Source of the DNA: an uncultured Actinomycetes bacterium
GTDB lineage: Bacteria; Actinomycetota; Aquicultoria; CAJVYJ01
Length of the DNA: 15,085 nt
Reading direction: 5' to 3'
NCBI GenBank assembly: GCA_913009475.1
Contig: CAJVYJ010000027.1
Span: forward strand, 1-15,085
A program made the translations under genes and the position numbers. Under the pieces are notes generated by a model that saw only the letters and a program-made list of their open reading frames with translations, did not search any database and had not been told where the DNA came from. Every line of letters starts with the position of its first letter. Positions within the stretch are counted from its first letter, which is position 1. This document shows positions 7,509-14,456 of the stretch, in pieces.

Positions 7509-8681
7509 TCACCTCATAATTATATCGATTGTGTGGCGAGCTATGATTAAGTCCTCGTTGGTCGGGATTACGCGCACGATACAAGAGCTCCGCGGCATTG
7601 AGATGGTGTCGGCGCTAATCTTATTTTTTTTAAGGTCGAGTTCGATGCCAAGGTACCCAAGGTCTCGGCAGACGTTTTCACGTACCGGTGCGGCGCGTTC
7701 GCCGATACCGCCGGTAAAAATCAGAGCGTCAAGTCCGCCCAGTACGGCTGAGAGCGCTCCAATGTATTTGCGAAGATAATAACAGAACATCTTAACAGCC
7801 TGGTCCGCCTCAGGCACATATTTACTTTTTTCCAATAAAGTCTTCATGTCCATACTAATATCGGAAACACCGAGCAGCCCGGAGCGGCGGTTAACAAGCT
7901 CATCGATTCGGCCCTCATCGTAAGCTTTCTCTCGCATTAGATAGAGTAGAATACCGGGGTCAAGATCACCGCTGCGCGTACCCATCATCGTACCGCCCGT
8001 AGGTGTAAATCCCATAGTGGTATCCAATGGTCTGCCATCCCTCAAGGCAGCTAAGCTGACCCCGTTGCCTAGGTGGGCTATGATGGTTCGCTTAGGTGGG
8101 TTGTCTCCGAGAACGGAGAGGATGTACTCATAAGAGAGGCCGTGAAAGCCGTAACGACGCACACCTTCATCCCAAAGAGCTCGGTCCAGAGGTAGCCGCC
8201 GGGCCAACTCCGGCATGTCGCGATGGAAGGCGGTATCGAAACACGCGACTTGCGGCAGGTTGGGAAAGTTATCCGCTATCGCCTCAATACCTGCGATCTC
8301 TCCGGGCATATGCAGCGGGGCGAATGGGACCAGCCGGTGAAGTTCCTGAAGTAGTTTTGCGTCAACAATCGCCGGAGCCGAATAATCGGCTCCGCCATGG
8401 ACGATACGATGGCCGACGGCGGTAGCGAGCGGCAGGCCTAATTGTTTAATATAATCGAAGACTGTTTTAACCGCGAACTTATGGTCAGGATATTTATCGT
8501 CGATTGTCGTCGGTAAATCGCTGTCTTTAACGTTAAGCCAGAAGCGACCGGCGTTGAGACCGATTTGTTCTACCGCACCTTTGGCTATGAGACTTTCTTT
8601 GTTATTAAAAAAGCTATATAGAGCGAATTTTAAAGATGAGGAACCACTATTAAGCGCGATGATGGTTTGGGCGGCTCTCAT
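7509..8681 (-). CDS. ackA: acetate kinase
   Basis: 390 residues, close to the usual 400. Converts acetyl phosphate and ADP to acetate and ATP in the cytosol. Seen: phosphate-binding NSGSSSLKF at 11-19; GHRIVHGG at 90-97 with the substrate Arg92; catalytic Asp149 in CFDTAFH; RRYGFHG with His180; HLGNGVSL at 203-210; PTGGTMMGTRSGDLDPG with Arg236; FTGGIGER at 322-329; and TNEDLIIAR with Glu376. The usual PLHNP reads PLHMPGEIAGIEA, a variation I associate with acetate kinases encoded next to phosphoketolase. The gene follows xfp by 48 bases, and the two form the energy-yielding end of the phosphoketolase pathway. Start ATG at 8681 has only a weak ribosome site (GATAAGCG), so translation may depend on coupling with xfp. 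Its stop overlaps the ribosome site of the cyclase gene. The propionate kinase relative TdcD is less likely in this setting. Confidence 0.95.
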   Translation of the reverse strand: MRAAQTIIALNSGSSSLKFALYSFFNNKESLIAKGAVEQIGLNAGRFWLNVKDSDLPTTIDDKYPDHKFAVKTVFDYIKQLGLPLATAVGHRIVHGGADYSAPAIVDAKLLQELHRLVPFAPLHMPGEIAGIEAIADNFPNLPQVACFDTAFHRDMPELARRLPLDRALWDEGVRRYGFHGLSYEYILSVLGDNPPKRTIIAHLGNGVSLAALRDGRPLDTTMGFTPTGGTMMGTRSGDLDPGILLYLMREKAYDEGRIDELVNRRSGLLGVSDISMDMKTLLEKSKYVPEADQAVKMFCYYLRKYIGALSAVLGGLDALIFTGGIGERAAPVRENVCRDLGYLGIELDLKKNKISADTISMPRSSCIVRVIPTNEDLIIARHTIDIIMR

Positions 8682-8695
8682 CGCTTATCTATGTT

Positions 8696-8710
8696 GGCTC
8701 CGCCGGAGCC
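8696..8710 (-). other. GC-rich hairpin between xfp and ackA
   Basis: GGCTCC and GGAGCC form a 6-bp stem with a three-base loop in the 48-base gap. No U-run follows in the direction of transcription, so it is not an intrinsic terminator. It could protect or process the xfp part of the message and lower ackA expression relative to xfp. Confidence 0.4.
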
Positions 8711-8729
8711 GGCACTGAGGTAGGGACTT

Positions 8730-11108
8730 CTATTTCGATACATGGCCTTTCCCCCATTTCCAGTTAAGTATTTCCGGCATATCCTGGCCGTACTTAGTGA
8801 TATATTCTTTATGTTCAATCAACTTATCCCGCACTGATTGTTTAATATAAGCGGCTTTGTATCCCATTTTAGGGACGCGGTCAATAACATCTATAACTAG
8901 ATGGAAGCGGTCTAAATCATTAAGAACGGCCATATCAAAAGGTGTGGTAGTCGTTCCTTCTTCCTTATAACCACGGACGTGGATATTTTCATGATTTGTT
9001 CGGCGGTAGGTTAACCGGTGTATGAGCCACGGGTAACCGTGATAAGCGAAAATAACCGGCTTATCTGTCGTAAACAAGGTATCAAAATCTTTATCCGATA
9101 AGCCGTGCGGATGTTCTTCATGGGGCTGAAGTGTCATCAAATCGACCACGTTGACGACTCGTACTTTCAGCTCCGGCGCAACCCTGCGAAGTATATCAAC
9201 CGCGGCCAGTGTCTCAATGGTAGGTACGTCGCCGGCGCAGGCCATAACTACATCCGGTTCAAAACCTTTATCATTACTGGCCCATTCCCAGATGCCAATT
9301 CCATAAGTACAGTGCTTGATAGCGGCTTCCATGTCGAGCCACTGAGGTTGCGGTTGTTTACCGGCCACTATAACATTGATATAATTTCGGCTTCGTAAGC
9401 AATGATCCGTGATAGAGAGTAGGGTGTTGGCATCAGGTGGAAAATAGACGCGAACAATATCCGCTTTTTTATTGACGACAAGATTAATAAAACCAGGGTC
9501 CTGGTGAGAAAAGCCATTGTGGTCCTGCCGCCAGACATGTGAAGTCAACAAATAATTCAGAGACGCTATCGGACGGCGCCAGGCAACTTCATCACTGGCG
9601 ACTTTTAGCCATTTCGCGTATTGGTTGAACATCGAATCGACAATATGGATAAAGGCTTCATAGCAGGTAAAAAAACCGTGCCGTCCGGTGAGCAGATAAC
9701 CCTCCAGCCAACCCTGGCAAGTATGTTCACTGAGAATTTCCATTACCCGCCCGTCAGGCGAGAGATGGTCATCGCTGGGAAGGGTCTCACCCATCCAGGC
9801 GCGCTCAGTGACTTCCAGCAGAGCGCCCAAGCGGTTTGAGGTCAGCTCGTCAGGCGCGAATACTCTAAAATTCTTTTCTTTCATATTAAGTTTCATCACG
9901 TCGCGTAAAAATTTGCCCATCACTCTGGTGGCTTCGCTATTTTTTTGCCCCGGTTTTCCTATCTTAACGGCATAATCGCGAAAGTCAGGCATGCTCAAAT
10001 CTTTAAGCAGCAGTCCGCCGTTGGTGTGGGGATTGTCACTCATGCGTCGCATACCCTTAGGGGCCAGTGCCGCTAGCTCAGCATTAAATCTGCCGTCTTT
10101 GTCGAAGAGTTCTTCCGGTTTATAACTCTTCATCCATTTTTCCAGTAATTTTATATGAGCCGGTTTGCTTGCCAGGTCCGTAATCGGTACTTGATGTGAG
10201 CGCCAGTAGTTTTCCGTCTTTTTACCATCGACTTTTTTAGGGCAAGTCCAGCCTTTGGGTGTTCTTAGTATTATCATCGGCCACCGCGGACGTTCGGTGC
10301 TGCCGTTGGCGCGTGCGTTTTTCTGGATATGCTTGATTTTAGCTATTACTTTATCCATAGTTCGCGCCATTAACTTATGCATAGTCTCCGGGTCGTCGCC
10401 CTCGACAAAATAGGGCCGGTAGCCGTAGCCGACAAATAAATCCTCAAGCTCTTTATGGCTGATGCGCGCTAATATGGTAGGATTAGCGATTTTATAACCA
10501 TTTAGGTGCAGTATCGGTAAGACGGCGCCGTCACGAGCGGGGTTTAGAAACTTGTTCCCATGCCAAGCCGTAGCCAGCGGTCCTGTTTCAGCCTCACCAT
10601 CACCTACCACACAGGCGGCTATAAGTTCGGGGTTATCGAATACGGCCCCATAAGCATGCGATAATGAGTAGCCAAGCTCACCGCCTTCATTTATAGAACC
10701 CGGAGTTTCCGGGGCGGCGTGGCTGGGAATCCCGCCCGGAAAGGAAAATTGTTTGAATAATTTTTTCATTCCTTCAGCGTCTTGGGAGATATTTGGATAA
10801 ACTTCGCTATAAGTTCCTTCAAGATAAGCGTTGGCGACTAAACCGGGGCCGCCGTGGCCGGGGCCCGCTACATATATCATATCAAGCTTATTTATCTTGA
10901 TTATGCGATTGAGGTGCACATAGATAAAATTGAGCCCGGGAGTCGTCCCCCAATGCCCTAAAAGTCTGGGTTTAATATCCTCTAATTTTAGCGTCCGTTT
11001 CAGCAGGGGATTATTATAGAGATATATCTGTCCAATGGAGAGGTAATTAGCGGCCCGCCAGTAAGCATTGATTTTTTTAAGTTCATTATTACTAATTACG
11101 TCAAGCAT
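8730..11108 (-). CDS. xfp: xylulose-5-phosphate/fructose-6-phosphate phosphoketolase
   Basis: 792 residues, full length for the family. This thiamine-diphosphate enzyme splits xylulose 5-phosphate (and usually fructose 6-phosphate) with phosphate to give acetyl phosphate plus glyceraldehyde 3-phosphate (or erythrose 4-phosphate). Seen: GHWGTTPGLNF at 51-61; GPGHGGPG at 82-89; SINEGGELGYSLSHA at 138-152; the cofactor motif GDGEAETGPLATAWHGNKF from 169, continuing to NGYKIANPT at 203-211; and the conserved middle (LTSHVWRQDHNGFSHQDPG) and C-terminal (KPVIFAYHGYPWLIHRL) blocks of the XFP domains. Start ATG at 11108; ribosome site weak (CCGGATG). First gene of the xfp-ackA-cyclase operon. With AckA it yields one ATP per acetyl phosphate without oxidation. 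Whether it prefers the five- or six-carbon substrate cannot be told from sequence. Confidence 0.96.
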   Translation of the reverse strand: MLDVISNNELKKINAYWRAANYLSIGQIYLYNNPLLKRTLKLEDIKPRLLGHWGTTPGLNFIYVHLNRIIKINKLDMIYVAGPGHGGPGLVANAYLEGTYSEVYPNISQDAEGMKKLFKQFSFPGGIPSHAAPETPGSINEGGELGYSLSHAYGAVFDNPELIAACVVGDGEAETGPLATAWHGNKFLNPARDGAVLPILHLNGYKIANPTILARISHKELEDLFVGYGYRPYFVEGDDPETMHKLMARTMDKVIAKIKHIQKNARANGSTERPRWPMIILRTPKGWTCPKKVDGKKTENYWRSHQVPITDLASKPAHIKLLEKWMKSYKPEELFDKDGRFNAELAALAPKGMRRMSDNPHTNGGLLLKDLSMPDFRDYAVKIGKPGQKNSEATRVMGKFLRDVMKLNMKEKNFRVFAPDELTSNRLGALLEVTERAWMGETLPSDDHLSPDGRVMEILSEHTCQGWLEGYLLTGRHGFFTCYEAFIHIVDSMFNQYAKWLKVASDEVAWRRPIASLNYLLTSHVWRQDHNGFSHQDPGFINLVVNKKADIVRVYFPPDANTLLSITDHCLRSRNYINVIVAGKQPQPQWLDMEAAIKHCTYGIGIWEWASNDKGFEPDVVMACAGDVPTIETLAAVDILRRVAPELKVRVVNVVDLMTLQPHEEHPHGLSDKDFDTLFTTDKPVIFAYHGYPWLIHRLTYRRTNHENIHVRGYKEEGTTTTPFDMAVLNDLDRFHLVIDVIDRVPKMGYKAAYIKQSVRDKLIEHKEYITKYGQDMPEILNWKWGKGHVSK

Positions 11109-11142
11109 ATAAGCATCCGGATTTTAGACAATACTTATTTAT

Positions 11143-11148
11143 ATTATA
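11143..11148 (-). promoter_or_regulatory. likely -10 box of the xfp operon
   Basis: Minus-strand TATAAT preceded by TGCT, about 35 bases from the xfp start, giving a short leader. I see no good -35 at 16-18 bases, so the promoter may be activator-dependent or rely on the TG element. AT-rich surroundings also produce such boxes by chance. Confidence 0.4.
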
Positions 11149-11271
11149 AGCATAACCCTTTTTCCGGCTGTGTAAACTATACAGAGAGACTGATATTCAA
11201 TGACATTGGAATCTTTGGATAAATTTATTAACTTTTCTAAGAGATGAGCAATTATTGTTGCGGTTCTTGTA

Positions 11272-11338
11272 GGGACGGCCTATCTGCGCGATCGGTGGCT
11301 GTGCCTCGTCTTTAAGCCTCGCGGGAAACCAACGTCCC
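11272..11338 (+). other. GC-rich nested stem-loop, possible structured RNA or old repeat
   Basis: Three nested complementary pairs: GGGACG (11272-11277) with CGTCCC (11333-11338), CGCGA (11287-11291) with TCGCG (11319-11323), and GGCT (11297-11300) with AGCC (11315-11318). The segment is clearly richer in GC than its flanks and lies about 100 bases upstream of the small membrane protein gene on the same strand. It does not match a riboswitch consensus I know. Its edge TTGTAGGGACGG resembles the edge TTGTAGGGGCGAGG of the repeat at 14151-14177, so it may be a decayed member of a dispersed palindromic repeat family instead. Confidence 0.35.
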
Positions 11339-11438
11339 CGGTTTAAAAAACGCGGTTTATTCTGAACGGATATTGGATAGAATCGTTTAGAAGTAGTAAT
11401 TAGAAAGTGAAAGTAACTATTAGTAAAGGAGTGATATC

Positions 11439-11684
11439 ATGATTTATAATTTACCTATATGGAATTGGGTGGTTTTCTTTTTCATCTATATTCCGATAGT
11501 AATTCTATGGGTAGCTGCTCTGGTCAGCATGATCACGCGACCGGACATAAGCGGATGGGGCAAGCTGGGTTGGACTATTTTTATTTTTGCTCTGCCGCTG
11601 ATAGGCGCGTTGACTTATATAGCCTTATATCCAAAAGAAGCTGTTGAGATGGAAAAAAGCCAAACCTATAGGCGTGCTGCTTAA
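11439..11684 (+). CDS. small two-helix membrane protein, PLDc_N-like
   Basis: 81 residues. Seen: two membrane segments (about 10-31 and 43-64) joined by a short loop with TRPDISGWGKLGW, then a charged tail (KEAVEMEKSQTYRRA). The pattern of hydrophobic helix, RPD..GWGKLGWTIFIFALPLIGALTYI and a short tail is that of the PLDc_N domain, found alone in many short actinobacterial and firmicute proteins of unknown function. In larger proteins the domain precedes cardiolipin synthase catalytic domains, none of which is present here. A strong ribosome site AAAGGAG (11425-11431) sits seven bases before the ATG. Probably transcribed alone. The function is unknown. Confidence 0.75.
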   Translation: MIYNLPIWNWVVFFFIYIPIVILWVAALVSMITRPDISGWGKLGWTIFIFALPLIGALTYIALYPKEAVEMEKSQTYRRAA

Positions 11685-11723
11685 GGTGCCGTTTGGCGTT
11701 AGCACGTAAGCACGACTAATGGG

Positions 11724-11819
11724 CAGCGGCGGAGCTTACTTCGCCGCTGGAGAGGATTAACAGCCTCCAGCTCCTGTCGTAGCAGTCTAGAGTTCCGGCC
11801 GAAAAGTACCGTCGGCCGG
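11724..11819. repeat. two GC-rich hairpins downstream of the small membrane protein gene
   Basis: Hairpin one has arms CAGCGGCG (11724-11731) and CGCCGCTG (11742-11749), an 8-bp stem with a 10-base loop. Hairpin two has arms CCGGCCGA (11795-11802) and TCGGCCGG (11812-11819), an 8-bp stem with a 9-base loop. Neither is followed by a T-run on either strand. They sit between the convergent small membrane protein and KimA-like genes, and may limit read-through or belong to the repeat element that follows. Confidence 0.5.
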
Positions 11820-11828
11820 TCAATGAAG

Positions 11829-12029
11829 AGAACGTGTCCGAAAGCGTGAGATGCAAGGCAGACGAAAGTCGAGGTGAGGGAGCGTAGCTTACAACTACAC
11901 CCCCACCCTAACCCTCCCCCGTCAAGGGGGAGGGGGGTAATGGTGTCGCCACGGCGACAAACATAGGCGAAATGAGACCGAGGATAACCGGGGTGCAGCG
12001 TCGCAGATTGGGTTTTCGGCCACGCTTCT
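11829..12029. repeat. MITE-like palindromic repeat element without coding content
   Basis: The ends are imperfect inverted repeats: AGAACGTGTCCGAAA at 11829-11843 against TTTCGGCCACGCTTCT at 12014-12029, whose complement starts AGAAGCGTGGCCGAAA. The interior has GATGCAAGGC, GAGGGAGCGTAG and GGGTGCAGCGTCGCAGAT, which I recognise as the pattern of a non-coding repeat seen in many environmental bacterial genomes. Inside it are a perfect hairpin of CCCTCCCCC (11912-11920) and GGGGGAGGG (11926-11934) with loop GTCAA, and a second of TGTCGCC (11944-11950) and GGCGACA (11953-11959). The hairpin block looks inserted into the first repeat. No transposase gene is near. It ends about 30 bases from the stop of the KimA-like gene, and frames crossing it are spurious. 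Confidence 0.55.
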
Positions 12030-12060
12030 AGAGTATTCCTGAGAGAAAGAGGGATTGATT

Positions 12061-13911
12061 TTATTGCTCTAAAAATGGGTAGATCGGATAGCTTATCACT
12101 ACCACCCTTTTCCAGAAAAGCAGACGGAGTTTTAGGACAAGAGCCGTTTGATGATGTAATAATTGGGCCCAAAAAGAGAGCGAGACTATCTCGGGAATAA
12201 CAACATATATTTGGTCATCGTCCCTTTCTTCCTCAATCTCTTTTAATCTCTCTATCACCGCCGAGGTCAATATTCTATATGGTGAAGGCACTATCTCTAG
12301 AGGAACTCCCGTTTCATACTTATTCCATTCATCATAGAGCTCTTCGGCCTCCGCTTTATCGGTAGCGACATGCACGACATGAAAATTTCCCGTCACTAAT
12401 AGCCTTGCTTCACGAACTGCCTCTACATCCGCTCTGGTATAGGGACTGCCAATCAATACTACCACCGTTCTTTTGCGGGATTCAGGTAAGATAAAACATT
12501 TTTTATCGCCGTCTAAAAGATTGTCTATTGATATCTTTTTATATAACGAATCGTAATGATTTTTAATCTTCTTAAAAATCCAAATCAATGGCGGAATCAG
12601 GGCAATCACCATCCAGGCGCCGTGTATGAACTTGGTGACCGTTAGAATAATAAAGACTATAAATGTGGTAACGGCGCCCAGGCCGTTTATAATCGCTTTT
12701 CTTTGCCGCCCCGGGTCATCGGATTTTTGCCAATGTTTTACCATGCCTGCTTGAGATAGAGTAAAACTCATGAATACGCCTACGGCATAAAGAGGTATCA
12801 AGGCATGGGTATCGCCTTTAAATAAAACTATAAGAAAAACAGCGAAAGCAGAGAGAGCGATAATACCGTTTGAGTACGCCAGTCTCGAACCGCGGTCTCG
12901 CAATTGTTTCGGCATATATCCGTCTTGGGCCATAATGGAAGCAACGCGTGGAAAATCAGCGAAAGAAGTATTGGCGGCCAGAACAAGGATAGCTGCTGTT
13001 GCCGTTTGTATCCCATAATAAAAAAATCCGTTTCCAAATATCACGTGAGCTAACTGAGAAATAATAGTTTCGGATTCGCTGGGCAGGACGCCGAGCATCT
13101 TCACAAGCAGCGTTATGCCGATAAACATCGAACTTAATATAAGGACCATAGCCGTCAGTGTAGTTCGAGCATTTTTTGCCGACGGTTTTTTGAAAGATTG
13201 CACACCGTTTGAGATAGCTTCTACACCGGTTAGGGCCGTACACCCGGAAGCAAAAGCTCTTAAAATCAAAAACAGGGTTAAACTTTGCGTAATCACTACT
13301 TGTTCCTTGGGAACCGGAACATTAAAATGATACCCTAAAGCGATTTTTACAAATCCCATCAGAATCAGCGCCATAATACTCAAGATAAAGCCGTAAGTCG
13401 GGATAGAAAATATTTTGCCGGACTCTTTTGTCCCCCGGAGGTTAAAAAAGGCGATTAGTATTATAAAGCCAATGGCCAATGATACTTTATCCGGCGCCAG
13501 CGCCGGCAGAGCTGAAGTAATAGCGGCAACTCCGGCTGAAATGCTCACAGCCACAGTCAATATGTAGTCGATTAGTATGGACGCGCCGGCCGCAAGCCCC
13601 GCTTCGTGACCCAGATTTTCAGTGGCGACAATGTATGAACCGCCGCCGCCCGGGTAAGCGGAGATCACCTGTCGATATGAGATCGATAAGATAGCCAAAA
13701 GCGCCACAATCGCGAAGGCAATAGGTACGGATAGTCCCAATACTTTAGAACCGGCTAATATCAGCACTAAAACAATCTCTTCCGTGGCGTACGCGACCGA
13801 AGATAAAGCATCAGATGAGAAAACAGCCAGCGCTACTTTTTTTGTAATCCTTTGTTCATCTAATTCACTGGTAGCCAGGGTTTTCCCTAATAATTTTTCT
13901 TTAATTATCAA
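12061..13911 (-). CDS. KimA-like (YdaO family) APC-superfamily potassium permease
   Basis: 616 residues from TTG at 13911. The frame also reaches a GTG at 13965 (634 residues), but the TTG has AGAAAGG nine bases upstream within GGAGGAGAAAGG and makes the N-terminus (IIKEKLLGKTL) line up with Bacillus KimA (SIKRFLIGKPL as I recall it). Seen: KVALAVFSSDALSSVAYATEE, about 12 hydrophobic segments up to about residue 430, YPGGGGSYIVATENLG, and CTALTGVEAISN. Residues equal to those reported for potassium handling in KimA are kept by alignment: D34, Y41, D115, T119, S123, T229 and E232. The C-terminal cytosolic domain (about 455-616) matches the KimA end (FWAQLLHHQTALVLKLRLLFWK). Known: KimA imports K+ with protons and is shut by c-di-AMP. 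Inferred: potassium uptake here. Many relatives are labelled only as APC permeases, so the substrate is not proven. Confidence 0.85.
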   Translation of the reverse strand: MIIKEKLLGKTLATSELDEQRITKKVALAVFSSDALSSVAYATEEIVLVLILAGSKVLGLSVPIAFAIVALLAILSISYRQVISAYPGGGGSYIVATENLGHEAGLAAGASILIDYILTVAVSISAGVAAITSALPALAPDKVSLAIGFIILIAFFNLRGTKESGKIFSIPTYGFILSIMALILMGFVKIALGYHFNVPVPKEQVVITQSLTLFLILRAFASGCTALTGVEAISNGVQSFKKPSAKNARTTLTAMVLILSSMFIGITLLVKMLGVLPSESETIISQLAHVIFGNGFFYYGIQTATAAILVLAANTSFADFPRVASIMAQDGYMPKQLRDRGSRLAYSNGIIALSAFAVFLIVLFKGDTHALIPLYAVGVFMSFTLSQAGMVKHWQKSDDPGRQRKAIINGLGAVTTFIVFIILTVTKFIHGAWMVIALIPPLIWIFKKIKNHYDSLYKKISIDNLLDGDKKCFILPESRKRTVVVLIGSPYTRADVEAVREARLLVTGNFHVVHVATDKAEAEELYDEWNKYETGVPLEIVPSPYRILTSAVIERLKEIEEERDDDQIYVVIPEIVSLSFWAQLLHHQTALVLKLRLLFWKRVVVISYPIYPFLEQ

Positions 13912-14003
13912 ACTAAAAAGCCTTTCTCCTCCGGCAAAATAAAAAGAGCCATCGTAAGACTCCACGACTTCATTTATATTATTAAAGATTTGATTGCTAA
14001 GTT

Positions 14004-14032
14004 ATTATAGTATTTTTAGCGCTAACTGTCTT
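14004..14032 (-). promoter_or_regulatory. promoter of the KimA-like gene with palindrome in the spacer
   Basis: On the minus strand, AAGACA (14032-14027) and TATAAT (14009-14004) are 17 bases apart. The spacer contains a perfect 10-base palindrome, TTAGCGCTAA, at 14016-14025. A bound protein there would block RNA polymerase, so it is a good operator candidate. A start near 13997 gives a leader of about 86 bases to the TTG start. Confidence 0.5.
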
Positions 14033-14045
14033 ATTTTATCTGCCG

Positions 14046-14302
14046 TTGTCATTCCCGCACCACTTTACGCTTGTCATTCTCAGCTTGACTGGGAATCCAC
14101 GTCCACCCGTGCCTTGTTCTGCCCTCACGCCCTCTACGCTCCCATTCCACGGGCGAGGGCAAGCCTCGCCCCTACAACATTCATTGTCATTCCCGCGCCA
14201 CTTTACGCTTGTCATTCCCGCACCACTTTACGCTTGTCATTCCCGCACCACTTTACGCTTGTCATTCTCAGCTTGACTGGGAATCCACGTCCACCCGTGC
14301 CT
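14046..14302. repeat. cluster of direct repeats of the GTCATTCCC...GGGAATCCA type
   Basis: A 25-base unit starting GTCATTCCCGC and ending CACTTTACGCTT occurs at 14048-14072 and three times in tandem at 14186-14210, 14211-14235 and 14236-14260; the copy at 14186 has G for A at one position. A longer block of about 69 bases is repeated identically at 14046-14114 and 14234-14302, continuing through GTCATTCTCAGCTTGACTGG and GAATCCACGTCCACCCGTGCC. This is the widespread non-coding repeat family seen in many draft genomes, and it yields spurious peptides such as YACHSQLDWESTSTRA. It lies between the ABC permease stop and the KimA-like promoter. Confidence 0.85.
14151..14171. repeat. hairpin inside the repeat cluster
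   Basis: GGGCGAGG (14151-14158) pairs with CCTCGCCC (14164-14171) across a five-base loop. With the flanking CATTCCAC and CTACAAC this is another known-looking dispersed repeat type, inserted between copies of the GTCATTCCC repeat. Confidence 0.6.
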
Positions 14303-14324
14303 GTCACTTCCGATCGACCTTACG

Positions 14325-14357
14325 CTTGTCATTCCCAGTCAAGCTGGGAATGACAAG
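14325..14357. repeat. perfect 14-bp hairpin
   Basis: CTTGTCATTCCCAG (14325-14338) and CTGGGAATGACAAG (14344-14357) are perfect complements with loop TCAAG. It is the strongest hairpin in the window. Lying just downstream of the ABC permease gene on the minus strand, it could end or stabilise that transcript, but there is no U-run. Confidence 0.75.
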
Positions 14358-14387
14358 AAGCGTCAGTTCCCGAACCTTATCATTGTC

Positions 14388-14409
14388 ATTCCCGACCCCG
14401 ATCGGGAAT
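14388..14409. repeat. 8-bp hairpin at the end of the repeat cluster
   Basis: ATTCCCGA (14388-14395) pairs with TCGGGAAT (14402-14409) across a six-base loop. It is a further degenerate copy of the GTCATTCCC...GGGAATCCA family, about 50 bases from the ABC permease stop. Confidence 0.6.
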
Positions 14410-14456
14410 CCAGGTAGGCCAATTAAACCTATCGGTGAGATGGTGGAGACAAACTC

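Larger units (their letters stand above)
11109..11438. other. 330-base divergent intergenic region
   Basis: No coding frame with recognisable content. It holds the xfp promoter near the left end, an AT-rich unassigned stretch (about 11165-11260), a GC-rich foldable segment (11272-11338, listed separately) and the leader of the small membrane protein gene. A weak promoter for that gene may be TTTATT at 11356-11361 with TAGAAT at 11378-11383, 16 bases apart; this is tentative. Confidence 0.5.

Noticed and set aside
8096..8425. 109-codon forward frame inside ackA
   Set aside because: Antisense shadow of the highly conserved acetate kinase gene; no recognisable domain.
11272..11338. c-di-GMP (GEMM), guanidine or fluoride riboswitch
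   Set aside because: Only short scattered similarity; the conserved cores of these classes are absent.
11699..12172. 157-codon minus-strand frame
   Set aside because: It crosses the MITE-like repeat and the end of the KimA-like gene in another frame; its composition is that of repeat DNA.
14186..14260. Possible CRISPR array (regular 25-base repeats)
   Set aside because: The units are contiguous with no spacers between them, few in number, and belong to a known dispersed repeat type; no cas genes are nearby.
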